A stretch of 8,903 bases of DNA from Betaproteobacteria bacterium. GTDB taxonomy: Bacteria > Pseudomonadota > Gammaproteobacteria > Burkholderiales > SG8-39. This document shows positions 1-5,933 of the stretch, in pieces. Position 1 is the first letter of the stretch. Each line of letters starts with the position of its first letter. The notes below the pieces were generated by a model. That model ran no database searches and was not told where the DNA came from. It worked only from the letters and a program-made list of their open reading frames with translations. The DNA lies in the NCBI GenBank assembly GCA_011391295.1, contig JAABQT010000056.1:1-8903 (forward strand), read 5' to 3'. The position numbers and the translations under genes were made by a program.

Positions 1-1104
1 CCGAACATCGACGTCGTGATGGTGGAGCGCAACACCGACTTCGTCTCCTGCCCGATCTCGAACCTCGTGTACGGCGGATCCAAGACGATGGCCGACATCA
101 CGTACGGCTACAGCGGACTCGCGCGCTACGGCGTGCAGGTCGTGCACGATGAAGTCACCGCCGTGGACACTTCGGCGAAGGTCGTCAAGCTCGCGCGCGG
201 CGGCGACCTGAAGTACGACCGCCTCGTCGTGTCGCCCGGCATCGACTTCAACTACGACCAGATCGCCGGCTACGAAGCGGCGATGAACTCGGGCCGCGTG
301 CTGCATGCCTGGAAGGCGGGGCCGCAGACGGTAGCGCTGCAGAAGCAGCTTGCGACGATGCCAGACGGAGGTGTCTACCTGCTGTCGATGGCGCTTGCGC
401 CGTACCGCTGTCCGCCTGGACCGTACGAGCGCATCTGCCAAGTGGCCAGCTTCTTCAAGAAATACAAGCCTCGGTCCAAGGCGATCCTGCTCGACGCGAA
501 CCCGGACGTGGTATCGAAGGGCCCGCTCTTCAAGCGCGCGTGGGCGGACCTTTACCCCGGCATCATCGAGTACCGCCCCAACTCGAAGGCCATCGGCGTC
601 GACGCCCGGACCCAGACCGTCAAGCTCGAGGTCGAGGACGTCAAGGGCGATGTGCTGAACGTCGTGCCGCCCGCGCGCGCCAGCGATATCGCCGTCAAGA
701 TGGGCCTGGTCACGCATAACAAGGCCTGGTGCGCGGTGGACTGGCGCACCATGGAGTCCACTGTCGTGAAGGGCGTGCACGTGCTCGGCGACGCGACGCT
801 GTCCGCACCGGTCATGCCGAAGTCCGGCAGCATGGCGAACCAGCATGCGAAGGTCTGCGCCGCAGCCGTGGTGGCGTTGCTCAACGGCCGCGAGCCCAAC
901 CCCAACCCGAAGATCGTCAACATGTGCTACAGCTTCGTCTCCGACGACGAAGTCATCCACGTCACCTCGGTGCACCAGCTCGACGACAAGAAGATCTTCG
1001 TGCCGATCAAGGGCGCGGGCGGGGTGTCGGCGGCGCGCAACACCCTCGAGGGCAAGTACGCCTGGTCCTGGGCGCAGAACATCTGGTCCGACATGCTCGG
1101 CTAG
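1..1104 (+). CDS. fccB: Flavocytochrome c sulfide dehydrogenase, flavoprotein subunit (5' partial)
   Basis: FAD subunit of the periplasmic enzyme that oxidises sulfide to sulfur/polysulfide and passes electrons to a cytochrome c subunit. The frame is open from base 1, so the start, signal peptide and first FAD-binding glycine motif lie outside; 367 residues remain of a mature chain of about 400. Visible marks, in window residues: Cys17 in an SCPISN context, matching the cysteine that binds FAD covalently in Allochromatium vinosum FccB; Cys137 in YRCPPGPYER and Cys309 in NMCYSFVS, matching the redox-active disulfide pair; and a second FAD motif, VHVLGDA, with Asp264. The C-terminal part fits the FCSD flavin-binding domain. 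All three key cysteines are present, so it looks functional. The cytochrome subunit gene fccA, if present, should lie upstream of base 1. The alternative is the close homologue SoxF; only the upstream genes would decide. The gene ends TAG, 25 bases before a terminator hairpin. Confidence 0.9.
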   Translation, partial: PNIDVVMVERNTDFVSCPISNLVYGGSKTMADITYGYSGLARYGVQVVHDEVTAVDTSAKVVKLARGGDLKYDRLVVSPGIDFNYDQIAGYEAAMNSGRVLHAWKAGPQTVALQKQLATMPDGGVYLLSMALAPYRCPPGPYERICQVASFFKKYKPRSKAILLDANPDVVSKGPLFKRAWADLYPGIIEYRPNSKAIGVDARTQTVKLEVEDVKGDVLNVVPPARASDIAVKMGLVTHNKAWCAVDWRTMESTVVKGVHVLGDATLSAPVMPKSGSMANQHAKVCAAAVVALLNGREPNPNPKIVNMCYSFVSDDEVIHVTSVHQLDDKKIFVPIKGAGGVSAARNTLEGKYAWSWAQNIWSDMLG

Positions 1105-1129
1105 CCCTGCGCAGTGCTTTGAACACAGG

Positions 1130-1154
1130 GGCCCCGCCGCGGCGGGGCCTTTTT
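1130..1154 (+). terminator. Rho-independent terminator after the sulfide dehydrogenase gene
   Basis: A perfect inverted repeat, GGCCCCGC (1130-1137) with GCGGGGCC (1142-1149), encloses a 4-base loop and is followed directly by five T residues (1150-1154). It lies 25 bases after the flavoprotein stop and abuts the stop codon of the convergent cytochrome gene. On the minus strand no T-run follows the stem, so as a classic terminator it works for the plus strand only. Confidence 0.88.
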
Positions 1155-1747
1155 CATTCCAGCCCGCTCAGATACTCGGCCACGGCGCGGATCTCCGCTG
1201 CGCTCATCTTCGCGGCGATGGTATGCATCACCGCGTTGTCGTTGGTGCGCACGCGCGCGCCGAAATTCCTCATCTGCGCCGCCAGGTAGGCTCCTACCTG
1301 CCCCGCCAGCCTCGGCAGTTTTTCCGAGCCGTGCCCGCGCTCACCGTGGCAGCCGATGCAGGCCGCCACCTCCGTCGCTGCGCCGCCCCGCCTGTAGATG
1401 CCCATCCCCTGCGCTGCCAGCCGGGCATCTGCCGGCGCGTGCGGCTCGCTTTTCTGGCGGCTGAAGTACAAACCGAGCGCGTCCATGTCCGCCGGCGCGA
1501 GCTCGGCGACCATCGGCTGCATCGTCGCGCTCTTGCGCGCGCCGCTCCTGAAGTTGGCGAGCTGCTTGGCGATGTAGGCGGCGTTCTGCGCCGCCAGTCG
1601 CGGGTACTGCTCGCTTGCCGACTCGCCCCGCGTGCCGTGGCACAGGAAGCAACTGCCGGCCACGATCTTTGCGGCCCGCGCCAACGCCGCCTCGTCGGCC
1701 ACCGCCGGCGTGGTGGTGAGGCACACCAGAAGCGCAAGCGCCCTCAT
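1154..1747 (-). CDS. Cytochrome c4-type diheme cytochrome c
   Basis: 197-residue exported electron carrier. Residues 1-17 form a signal peptide (MRAL, hydrophobic core, cleavage near AVA-D). Two class I cytochrome c domains follow, with heme-attachment motifs CFLCH (33-37) and CIGCH (130-134). Aligning the two halves puts the axial methionines at Met76 and Met174. The stretches PRLAGQ and [16 protein letters not shown] closely match cytochrome c4, which carries electrons from the bc1 complex or other donors to terminal oxidases. The start ATG at 1747 overlaps the dut stop as ATGA, which implies translational coupling. The frame stays open further upstream, but that part lies inside dut and would put a charged stretch before the signal peptide. 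FccA, the partner of sulfide dehydrogenase, is also a diheme c4-like protein, so this could be a paralogue; the position after dut argues for c4 proper. Confidence 0.9.
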   Translation of the reverse strand: MRALALLVCLTTTPAVADEAALARAAKIVAGSCFLCHGTRGESASEQYPRLAAQNAAYIAKQLANFRSGARKSATMQPMVAELAPADMDALGLYFSRQKSEPHAPADARLAAQGMGIYRRGGAATEVAACIGCHGERGHGSEKLPRLAGQVGAYLAAQMRNFGARVRTNDNAVMHTIAAKMSAAEIRAVAEYLSGLE

Positions 1748-2190
1748 CGCCCCGTGCTGCCGAAGCCTCCCGCACCGCGCGCGCTGGCAGCAAATTCCTC
1801 GACCACCTCGAACTGCACCTGCACCACCGGCACCACCAGCAGTTGCGCGATGCGCTCCAGCGGCTCGATGGTAAATGCCGCCTTGCCGCGGTTCCACACC
1901 GATATGAAGATCTGCCCCTGGTAGTCCGAGTCGATCAGCCCGACCAGGTTGCCCAGCACGATGCCGTGCTTGACGCCCAGTCCGGAGCGCGGCAGCAGGA
2001 TCGCGGCGAGGCCCGGGTCGCCGAGGTGGATGGCGATGCCCGAGGGCACCAGCTGGCTGTCGCCGGGCTGCAGGACGAGCGGCGCATCCAGGCAGGCGCG
2101 CAGGTCGAGCCCCGCGGCGCCCGCCGTGGCGTACTGGGGAAGATTGCCGCGGAGCCTCGCGTCGAGGACCCGGACTTCAAGCTTTCGCAC
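1744..2190 (-). CDS. dut: Deoxyuridine 5'-triphosphate nucleotidohydrolase (dUTPase)
   Basis: Hydrolyses dUTP to dUMP and pyrophosphate, which keeps uracil out of DNA and supplies dUMP for dTMP synthesis. A homotrimeric cytosolic enzyme of 148 residues with the chosen start; E. coli Dut is about 151. All conserved trimeric dUTPase motifs are visible in order: AGLDLRA (motif 1), LLPRSGLG (2), [14 protein letters not shown] (3, with the catalytic Asp), ERIAQL (4) and the C-terminal [10 protein letters not shown] (5, the flexible P-loop-like arm). I chose the GTG at 2190 because it gives [10 protein letters not shown], lining up with the E. coli N-terminus, and an AGGAG lies 12 bases upstream. 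The longer reading starts at a TTG (2211) and adds seven residues. With GTG the gene overlaps the end of coaBC by 14 bases. Its stop overlaps the cytochrome start. The coaBC-dut pairing is common in Proteobacteria. Confidence 0.95.
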   Translation of the reverse strand: MRKLEVRVLDARLRGNLPQYATAGAAGLDLRACLDAPLVLQPGDSQLVPSGIAIHLGDPGLAAILLPRSGLGVKHGIVLGNLVGLIDSDYQGQIFISVWNRGKAAFTIEPLERIAQLLVVPVVQVQFEVVEEFAASARGAGGFGSTGR

Positions 2191-3385
2191 GCGCGCGCTT
2201 CGCTCCTGCAAGCATGGCGGCGATGTGCGCGATCAGCTTGCGCGCGAGTTCGAGCTTCGGTGCGCGGCCGAGCGCATGCTCACCGCGGTCGTCGAACAGC
2301 GTGATCTCGTTGTCCTCGGCGCCCAGCGCGCGCTGCGCGAGGTTGGCGGCGAGCAGCGGGATACCTTTCTTCGCGCGCTTGGCCTTCGCGTTCTGCGCCA
2401 GTTTCTCGCTCTCGGCGGCGAAGCCTACGCAGAACGGCGCGTTCTTCATCGCCGCCACCCAGGCGAGGATGTCGGGGTTCTCGGCGAGCTCGAGCGTCAT
2501 GGCGCCTGCACCCTTCTTTATCTTCTGCGCAGCGCGGTTTTTCACCCGGTAGTCGGCGACCGCCGCCACGGCGATGAACACGTCGCTCGCCGGTGCCGCC
2601 TTCTTCACCGTTTCGAACATCTGCTCGGCGCTCTTCACGTCGACGCGCTCCACGCCTGCCGGTGTCGCCAGGGCCACCGGGCCGCTGACCAGCGTGACTT
2701 TCGCGCCCGCCTCGCACGCGGCGCGCGCCACCGCATAGCCCATCTTGCCGGAGCTCAGATTGGTGATCGCGCGCACCGGGTCGATCAACTCCTCCGTCGG
2801 GCCTGCCGTCACCAGCACGCGCTTGCCGGCGAGCAGCTTGGGCTGGAAGAAAGCCTCGATCTCGGCGACGATTTCCTCTGGCTCGAACATGCGGCCCATG
2901 CCGACTTCGCCGCAGGCCTGGTCGCCCGCCGCCGGCCCGGCGAAGAACACGCCGTCGCCGCGCAGGGTGTGCAGGTTCCTTTGCATCGCCGCGTTTTCCC
3001 ACATCTCGACGTTCATCGCCGGCGCCGCCATCAGCGGGCAGCGCCGCGCCAGGCACAGCGTCGAGAGCAAGTCGCCGGCCAGGCCGGCCGCGAGCTTGCC
3101 GAGGAAATCCGCGCTCGCCGGCGCCACCACGATCAGCTCGCGGTCACGCGACAGCTCGATGTGCCCCATGTTGTCCGGCACGCGCGCATCCCACAGGTCG
3201 GTCCACGCGGTCTGGCCGGTGAGCGCCTGCAGGGTGACCGGGGTGACGAACCGGGTGGCCGCCTCGGTCATCGCCACGCGCACGTCCGCGCCCTCCTTCA
3301 CCAGGAGGCGGGCGAGCTGGGCGGCCTTGTAGGCGGCGACGCCGCCGGTGATGCCCAGTAACAGCCTTTTGCCCTTCAGGGTCAT
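2177..3385 (-). CDS. coaBC: Bifunctional phosphopantothenoylcysteine decarboxylase / phosphopantothenate-cysteine ligase
   Basis: Carries out two steps of coenzyme A synthesis: CoaB joins cysteine to 4'-phosphopantothenate using CTP, and CoaC decarboxylates the product to 4'-phosphopantetheine. The protein has 402 residues, the usual size. CoaC half, about 1-185: flavin motif [10 protein letters not shown] (11-20), catalytic His75 in MGHIEL, the PAMN motif with Asn125, and Cys158 in QACGEVG. CoaB half, about 186-402: [14 protein letters not shown] (191-204), the dimerisation/acyl-phosphate loop NLSSGKMG with Asn209, AAVADYR (274-280), and Lys288 in the KIKK motif that corresponds to E. coli Lys289. 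All known catalytic residues are present. The start ATG gives the normal [15 protein letters not shown]; no clear Shine-Dalgarno sequence precedes it. It heads the minus-strand set coaBC, dut, cytochrome c4 and is divergent from radC across only 61 bases, where I could not assign convincing promoter boxes. Confidence 0.97.
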   Translation of the reverse strand: MTLKGKRLLLGITGGVAAYKAAQLARLLVKEGADVRVAMTEAATRFVTPVTLQALTGQTAWTDLWDARVPDNMGHIELSRDRELIVVAPASADFLGKLAAGLAGDLLSTLCLARRCPLMAAPAMNVEMWENAAMQRNLHTLRGDGVFFAGPAAGDQACGEVGMGRMFEPEEIVAEIEAFFQPKLLAGKRVLVTAGPTEELIDPVRAITNLSSGKMGYAVARAACEAGAKVTLVSGPVALATPAGVERVDVKSAEQMFETVKKAAPASDVFIAVAAVADYRVKNRAAQKIKKGAGAMTLELAENPDILAWVAAMKNAPFCVGFAAESEKLAQNAKAKRAKKGIPLLAANLAQRALGAEDNEITLFDDRGEHALGRAPKLELARKLIAHIAAMLAGAKRARAKA

Positions 3386-3434
3386 CGTGCGTGGGGATGG
3401 CGCGTTATGGGAAGAAGGATTCTAGGGGAATTCT

Positions 3435-3440
3435 GGAGGT
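3435..3440 (+). promoter_or_regulatory. Ribosome binding site that fixes the TTG start of radC
   Basis: GGAGGT lies six bases before TTG at 3447, an ideal Shine-Dalgarno position. No ATG or GTG in the same frame is equally well placed, and the protein from this TTG begins exactly where RadC homologues begin ([16 protein letters not shown]). Confidence 0.8.
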
Positions 3441-3446
3441 ATCGCT

Positions 3447-4121
3447 TTGGGCATCGCCGACTGGCCGCTGCTGGAACGGCCGCGCGAACGGTTGCTGGCG
3501 CAGGGCGCCGGGAGCCTCTCGGACGCGGAGCTGGTTGCCGTGTGCCTGCGCACGGGCGTCCGCGGCAAGAGCGCGGTGGACCTGGCGCGGGAGCTCATCG
3601 CGGAATTCGGCGGCATCGGCGGCCTGCTCACCGCTGACCTGGCGTCGCTGCGCCGGGTCCGCGGCCTGGGCACCGCAAAGGCGGCACAGCTCGCCGCGGC
3701 GCTCGAGCTGGCGCGCCGCTCGCTGCAGGAAGAGCTGAAAGCCGGCGTTTCCTTGACCTCTCCCGGCGCGGTGCGCGATTACCTGCGCCTCGCGCTTGGC
3801 AGCCGTCCGTACGAGGTGTTCATGTGCATTTACATGGACGCGCAGCACCGCGTCACCGCGGCCGGCGAACTGTTCCGCGGCACCCTCACGCAGACCAGCG
3901 TCTACCCGCGCGAAGTGGTGAAAGCGGCGCTGGCGGCGAACGCCGCTGCGGTGATCTTCGCCCACAACCACCCCTCGGGCGTGGCGCAGCCCTCGCAGGC
4001 CGACGAGCTGCTGACGCGCCAGTTGAAGGAGGCGCTCGCGCTGGTGGAGGTGAAGGTACTCGACCACTTCATCATCGCCGGCAACCAGGCCCTCTCGTTC
4101 GCCGAGCGCGGACTGCTATAA
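3447..4121 (+). CDS. radC: RadC family JAMM-domain protein
   Basis: 224-residue protein (YicR/RadC family, usual length) of uncertain cellular role. The old link to DNA repair is not well supported; the fold is that of a JAB1/MPN zinc metalloprotease. Residues about 1-100 hold the N-terminal part with a helix-hairpin-helix-like stretch ([21 protein letters not shown], about 68-88). Residues 103-224 form the JAMM domain: Glu141 in GELFRGT, and the zinc motif [14 protein letters not shown] with His173, His175, Ser183 and Asp186, all intact. It starts at TTG with a strong GGAGG upstream. It is divergent from coaBC (61-base gap). Its last codons and TAA stop form part of the promoter for rpmB, so transcription may also read through into the ribosomal protein genes. 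The radC-rpmB neighbourhood is common in Proteobacteria, including E. coli. Confidence 0.95.
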   Translation: MGIADWPLLERPRERLLAQGAGSLSDAELVAVCLRTGVRGKSAVDLARELIAEFGGIGGLLTADLASLRRVRGLGTAKAAQLAAALELARRSLQEELKAGVSLTSPGAVRDYLRLALGSRPYEVFMCIYMDAQHRVTAAGELFRGTLTQTSVYPREVVKAALAANAAAVIFAHNHPSGVAQPSQADELLTRQLKEALALVEVKVLDHFIIAGNQALSFAERGLL

Positions 4122-4128
4122 TCCGCGC
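4114..4128 (+). promoter_or_regulatory. Extended -10 promoter for rpmB-rpmG, overlapping the radC stop codon
   Basis: A perfect TATAAT at 4117-4122 is preceded by TGC at 4114-4116, giving the TGn extended -10 signature. The region 16-18 bases further upstream has no good match to TTGACA, so the extended element probably compensates. A GC-only stretch, CCGCGCC (4123-4129), follows where the discriminator should be, a feature of ppGpp/DksA-controlled ribosomal promoters. The expected start of transcription near 4129-4130 leaves a leader of about 23 bases before rpmB. The TAA within TATAAT is the radC stop codon. The call rests on motif match only. Confidence 0.75.
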
Positions 4129-4152
4129 CTTTCGCGTTTTACGGAGTCCGCC

Positions 4153-4401
4153 ATGTCCCGTGTCTGCCAGGTCACCGGCAAGAAGCCGATGAAGGGCAAT
4201 TACGTCTCGCACGCCAACAACAAGACCAAGCGCACGTTCCTGCCCAATCTGCACTACCGCCGCTTCTGGATCGAGAGCCAGAACCGCTTTGTGCGCCTGC
4301 GGGTGTCGACCGCCGGGCTGCGCAAGATCGACAAACTCGGCGTGGAAGCCGTGCTGGTCGAGATCCGCGCCAAGGCCAAGGCGAAAGCGAAGGCGGCCTG
4401 A
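4153..4401 (+). CDS. rpmB: 50S ribosomal protein L28
   Basis: Large-subunit ribosomal protein of 82 residues (E. coli L28 has 78). It starts [12 protein letters not shown] and continues [11 protein letters not shown] and [13 protein letters not shown], the standard L28 signature. Only one cysteine (Cys5) is present, so it is the zinc-free form. GGAG at 4143-4146 stands six bases before the ATG. The C-terminus ends in an alternating Ala-Lys run ([10 protein letters not shown], about 73-82) where E. coli has a short unrelated tail; this is a basic, flexible, probably rRNA-contacting tail. The gene is followed after two bases by rpmG and transcribed from the extended -10 promoter just upstream. 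Confidence 0.98.
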   Translation: MSRVCQVTGKKPMKGNYVSHANNKTKRTFLPNLHYRRFWIESQNRFVRLRVSTAGLRKIDKLGVEAVLVEIRAKAKAKAKAA

Positions 4402-4403
4402 TC

Positions 4404-4559
4404 ATGCGCGAAAAGATCAAGCTCGAATCGACCGCCGGCACCGGCCACTTCTACACCACCACCAAGAACAAGCGCACCAAGCCGGACAAGCTGGAGATGA
4501 TGAAATACGATCCCAAGGCGCGCAAGCACGTGCTCTACAAGGAAACCAAACTCAAGTAG
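4404..4559 (+). CDS. rpmG: 50S ribosomal protein L33
   Basis: A small gene of 51 codons, easily missed in automated calls. It encodes [20 protein letters not shown] followed by [11 protein letters not shown] and ends KETKLK, the full L33 core. Compared with the 55-residue E. coli protein it lacks only the first few residues (MAKG), a form I recall as common in this group. It has no cysteines, so it is the zinc-independent L33 type. It begins two bases after the rpmB stop, so the two are co-transcribed and probably translationally coupled; only a weak AAGGCGG precedes the ATG. A hairpin terminator begins 22 bases after the stop. Confidence 0.97.
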   Translation: MREKIKLESTAGTGHFYTTTKNKRTKPDKLEMMKYDPKARKHVLYKETKLK

Positions 4560-4581
4560 CCCGGTTCCGGCAGCACAATTG

Positions 4582-4608
4582 AAAAGGCCCGCTTGCGCGG
4601 GCCTTTTT
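4582..4608 (+). terminator. Rho-independent terminator between rpmG and the convergent desaturase gene
   Basis: GGCCCGC (4586-4592) pairs with GCGGGCC (4597-4603) around a TTGC loop. It is preceded by AAAA and followed by TTTTT (4604-4608). The A-run on one side and T-run on the other let the same hairpin terminate transcription from both directions: rpmG on the plus strand (stop at 4559) and the desaturase on the minus strand (stop at 4625). Confidence 0.9.
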
Positions 4609-4624
4609 CATTGCTGCAGCCTGC

Positions 4625-5797
4625 TCAGGCGTAGCTGCGCAGGCGCCGCGAGAAGTCCACCAGCGGCACTATGCCGCTCGCCTCGGCGCGGTGGCACCAG
4701 TCCTGCAACTGGCGCAGCAATTGCTCCTTGGAGGCGTGGGACCGCTCCCAAAGAGCGACCAGCTCTGCGCGCATGCTCACCGCCACCTGCAGCGGCTTCG
4801 AGGGCTTCAATGCCTCCGTGACGCGCGCAAGGTCGGCTTCAGCGCCGTAGCCGATGCGCACCAGCGCGCGCTTCAGGGGCTTGAGCAGCTCGGCATCGCG
4901 CGGCGACCAGTGCTGCAGCCGCTCCACTTCGTCGCGCCAGGTGCGCTTGATCGCGGTGGCATAGCGCGCCAGCACGTCGTAGCGGTTGGCGATCACTGCG
5001 TGCAGGGTGTCGTAGTCGCACATGGTTTTCGCCGGCTCGAAGCGCGGCGTCGGCGCCACCTTCTTCACCGTGGCCAGGCCCAGCGCCTCGAGGATGCGGA
5101 TATACATCCAGCCGATGTCGAATTCGTACCACTTGGCCGACAGCTTGGCCGAGGTGGCGTAGGCGTGGTGGTTGTTGTGCAGCTCCTCGCCGCCGATCAG
5201 GATGCCCCAGGGAACGATGTTCTTGCTGGCGTCCTCGATGTCGAAGCTGCGGTAGCCCCAGAAGTGGCCGATGCCGTTGATCACGCCCGCCGCCCAGAAC
5301 GGGATCCACACGATCTGCGTAAGCAGGATCAGGACCCCCGGCACCAGGCCGAACAGGGCCACGTTGACCAGCCCCGTGAGCGTGAGGCCGAGGATGGCAA
5401 AGCGCGAATAGACATTGCGCTCGAGCCAGTCGTCCGGCGTGCCATGGCCGTAGCGTTCCATGGTCTCGGGCTTGTGCGACTCCTTCACGTACAGGAACAC
5501 CCCGCCCCACAGCACCGAATTGATGCCCAGGATCTGCGGGCTGTGCGGATCGTCGGCGGTCTCGCACTTGGCGTGATGCTTGCGGTGGATGGCCGCCCAC
5601 TCCTTGGTCACCATGCCGGTGGTGAGCCAGAGCCAGAAGCGGAAGAAGTGCGACGCGATCGGGTGCAGGTCCAGGGCGCGGTGCGCCTGGTGCCGGTGCA
5701 GGAAGATGGTCACGGACGCAATGGTGACGTGCGTCAGCCCCAGGGCCAGAAGCACCAGGCCCCACCAGGGCAGATCGAGCAGTCCGGAGAAAATCAT
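4625..5797 (-). CDS. Membrane fatty acid (acyl-CoA/acyl-lipid) desaturase with C-terminal extension
   Basis: Di-iron membrane enzyme, 390 residues, that puts a double bond (probably delta-9) into acyl chains and so adjusts membrane fluidity. The three histidine boxes are intact: HRHQAH (34-39), HRKHH (71-75) and HNNHH (207-211), plus the supporting GHFWGYR at 177-183. Hydrophobic segments lie at about 11-33, 48-62, 133-159 and 160-177. The catalytic part ends near residue 245; about 130 mostly helical, charged residues follow, resembling the end of ISL3-family transposases (see findings). I chose ATG at 5797, which gives MIFSGLLDLPWWG. A longer reading from TTG at 5863 would run through the likely promoter. 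The Shine-Dalgarno signal is weak (AGAAAGAA). The gene is monocistronic: its own promoter region lies upstream and a shared terminator downstream. The exact substrate (acyl-CoA or phospholipid) cannot be told from sequence. Confidence 0.93.
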   Translation of the reverse strand: MIFSGLLDLPWWGLVLLALGLTHVTIASVTIFLHRHQAHRALDLHPIASHFFRFWLWLTTGMVTKEWAAIHRKHHAKCETADDPHSPQILGINSVLWGGVFLYVKESHKPETMERYGHGTPDDWLERNVYSRFAILGLTLTGLVNVALFGLVPGVLILLTQIVWIPFWAAGVINGIGHFWGYRSFDIEDASKNIVPWGILIGGEELHNNHHAYATSAKLSAKWYEFDIGWMYIRILEALGLATVKKVAPTPRFEPAKTMCDYDTLHAVIANRYDVLARYATAIKRTWRDEVERLQHWSPRDAELLKPLKRALVRIGYGAEADLARVTEALKPSKPLQVAVSMRAELVALWERSHASKEQLLRQLQDWCHRAEASGIVPLVDFSRRLRSYA

Positions 5798-5835
5798 TAG
5801 TTCTTTCTGATAGTTAAGTGCGAATAGTGGGCTGG

Positions 5836-5863
5836 ATTGTACGCGATTGGACCCCTCGCGCAA
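5836..5863 (-). promoter_or_regulatory. Probable sigma-70 promoter of the desaturase gene
   Basis: On the minus strand TTGCGC (5863-5858) and TACAAT (5841-5836, five of six consensus bases) are 16 bases apart. Transcription would start near 5829, leaving a leader of about 32 bases before the ATG at 5797. The -35 box matches consensus only at TTG, so activation by an upstream-bound protein is plausible. Confidence 0.5.
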
Positions 5864-5870
5864 CCAAAAA

Positions 5871-5900
5871 ATCCCCTATGCCGTCAGGCAATTCCCTATG
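5871..5900. repeat. Two direct repeats just upstream of the desaturase promoter
   Basis: On the minus strand CATAGGGAAT (5900-5891) and CATAGGGGAT (5880-5871) differ at one base in ten and repeat with a 20-base period, about two helical turns. A small inverted repeat, TGCC-TGAC-GGCA, sits between them (5890-5879). The nearer copy ends seven bases upstream of the proposed -35 box. This layout fits tandem binding of a regulator, which I cannot name. Confidence 0.45.
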
Positions 5901-5932
5901 GGAGCCTAACCTCCCGTCGCAAAAAGGGAATT
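5890..5932 (-). repeat. Nested inverted repeats after the RsmB-type methyltransferase gene
   Basis: Read on the minus strand, AATTCCC (5932-5926) is complementary to GGGAATT (5896-5890). Inside, GGGAG (5915-5911) pairs with CTCCC (5904-5900) around a GTTAGG loop. The structure begins two bases after the methyltransferase stop codon. It could act as the end of the purN operon transcript, but no T-run follows directly (the nearest is six T at 5871-5866), so it is not a textbook terminator. Its 3' arm overlaps the distal direct repeat. Confidence 0.35.
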
Positions 5933-5933
5933 T

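Noticed and set aside
1748..1897. Longer cytochrome c reading from 1897
   Set aside because: It lies wholly inside dut in another frame and would bury the signal peptide.
845..1924. A 359-codon open frame on the plus strand covering the end of the flavoprotein gene and the cytochrome and dut genes
   Set aside because: It crosses a strong terminator and three real genes on both strands, and its composition is typical of an out-of-frame GC-rich translation.
2191..2211. TTG start for dut at 2211
   Set aside because: Possible but less likely: it adds seven residues absent from homologues and has no Shine-Dalgarno sequence, whereas GTG at 2190 aligns with known dUTPases. It remains an open alternative.
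1949..3361. A 470-codon open frame on the plus strand, opposite coaBC and dut
   Set aside because: Shadow of high-GC codon bias. It is antisense to two complete, well-conserved genes, and the translation is Arg/His/Ala-rich with no recognisable domain.
3386..3446. Divergent promoters between coaBC and radC
   Set aside because: Both genes need a promoter here, but candidates such as TAGAAT (3424-3419, minus strand) and CATAAC (3409-3404, minus strand) have no -35 box at a valid spacing, so no site is called.
4691..5800. A 369-codon open frame on the plus strand opposite the desaturase
   Set aside because: Antisense to a gene with intact catalytic boxes; the translation is low-complexity (His/Arg/Gln-rich) and has no plausible start context.
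5798..5863. Longer desaturase N-terminus from TTG at 5863
   Set aside because: The extra 22 residues would be encoded across the proposed -10 box and leader and look like non-coding sequence. ATG at 5797 matches the usual N-terminus.
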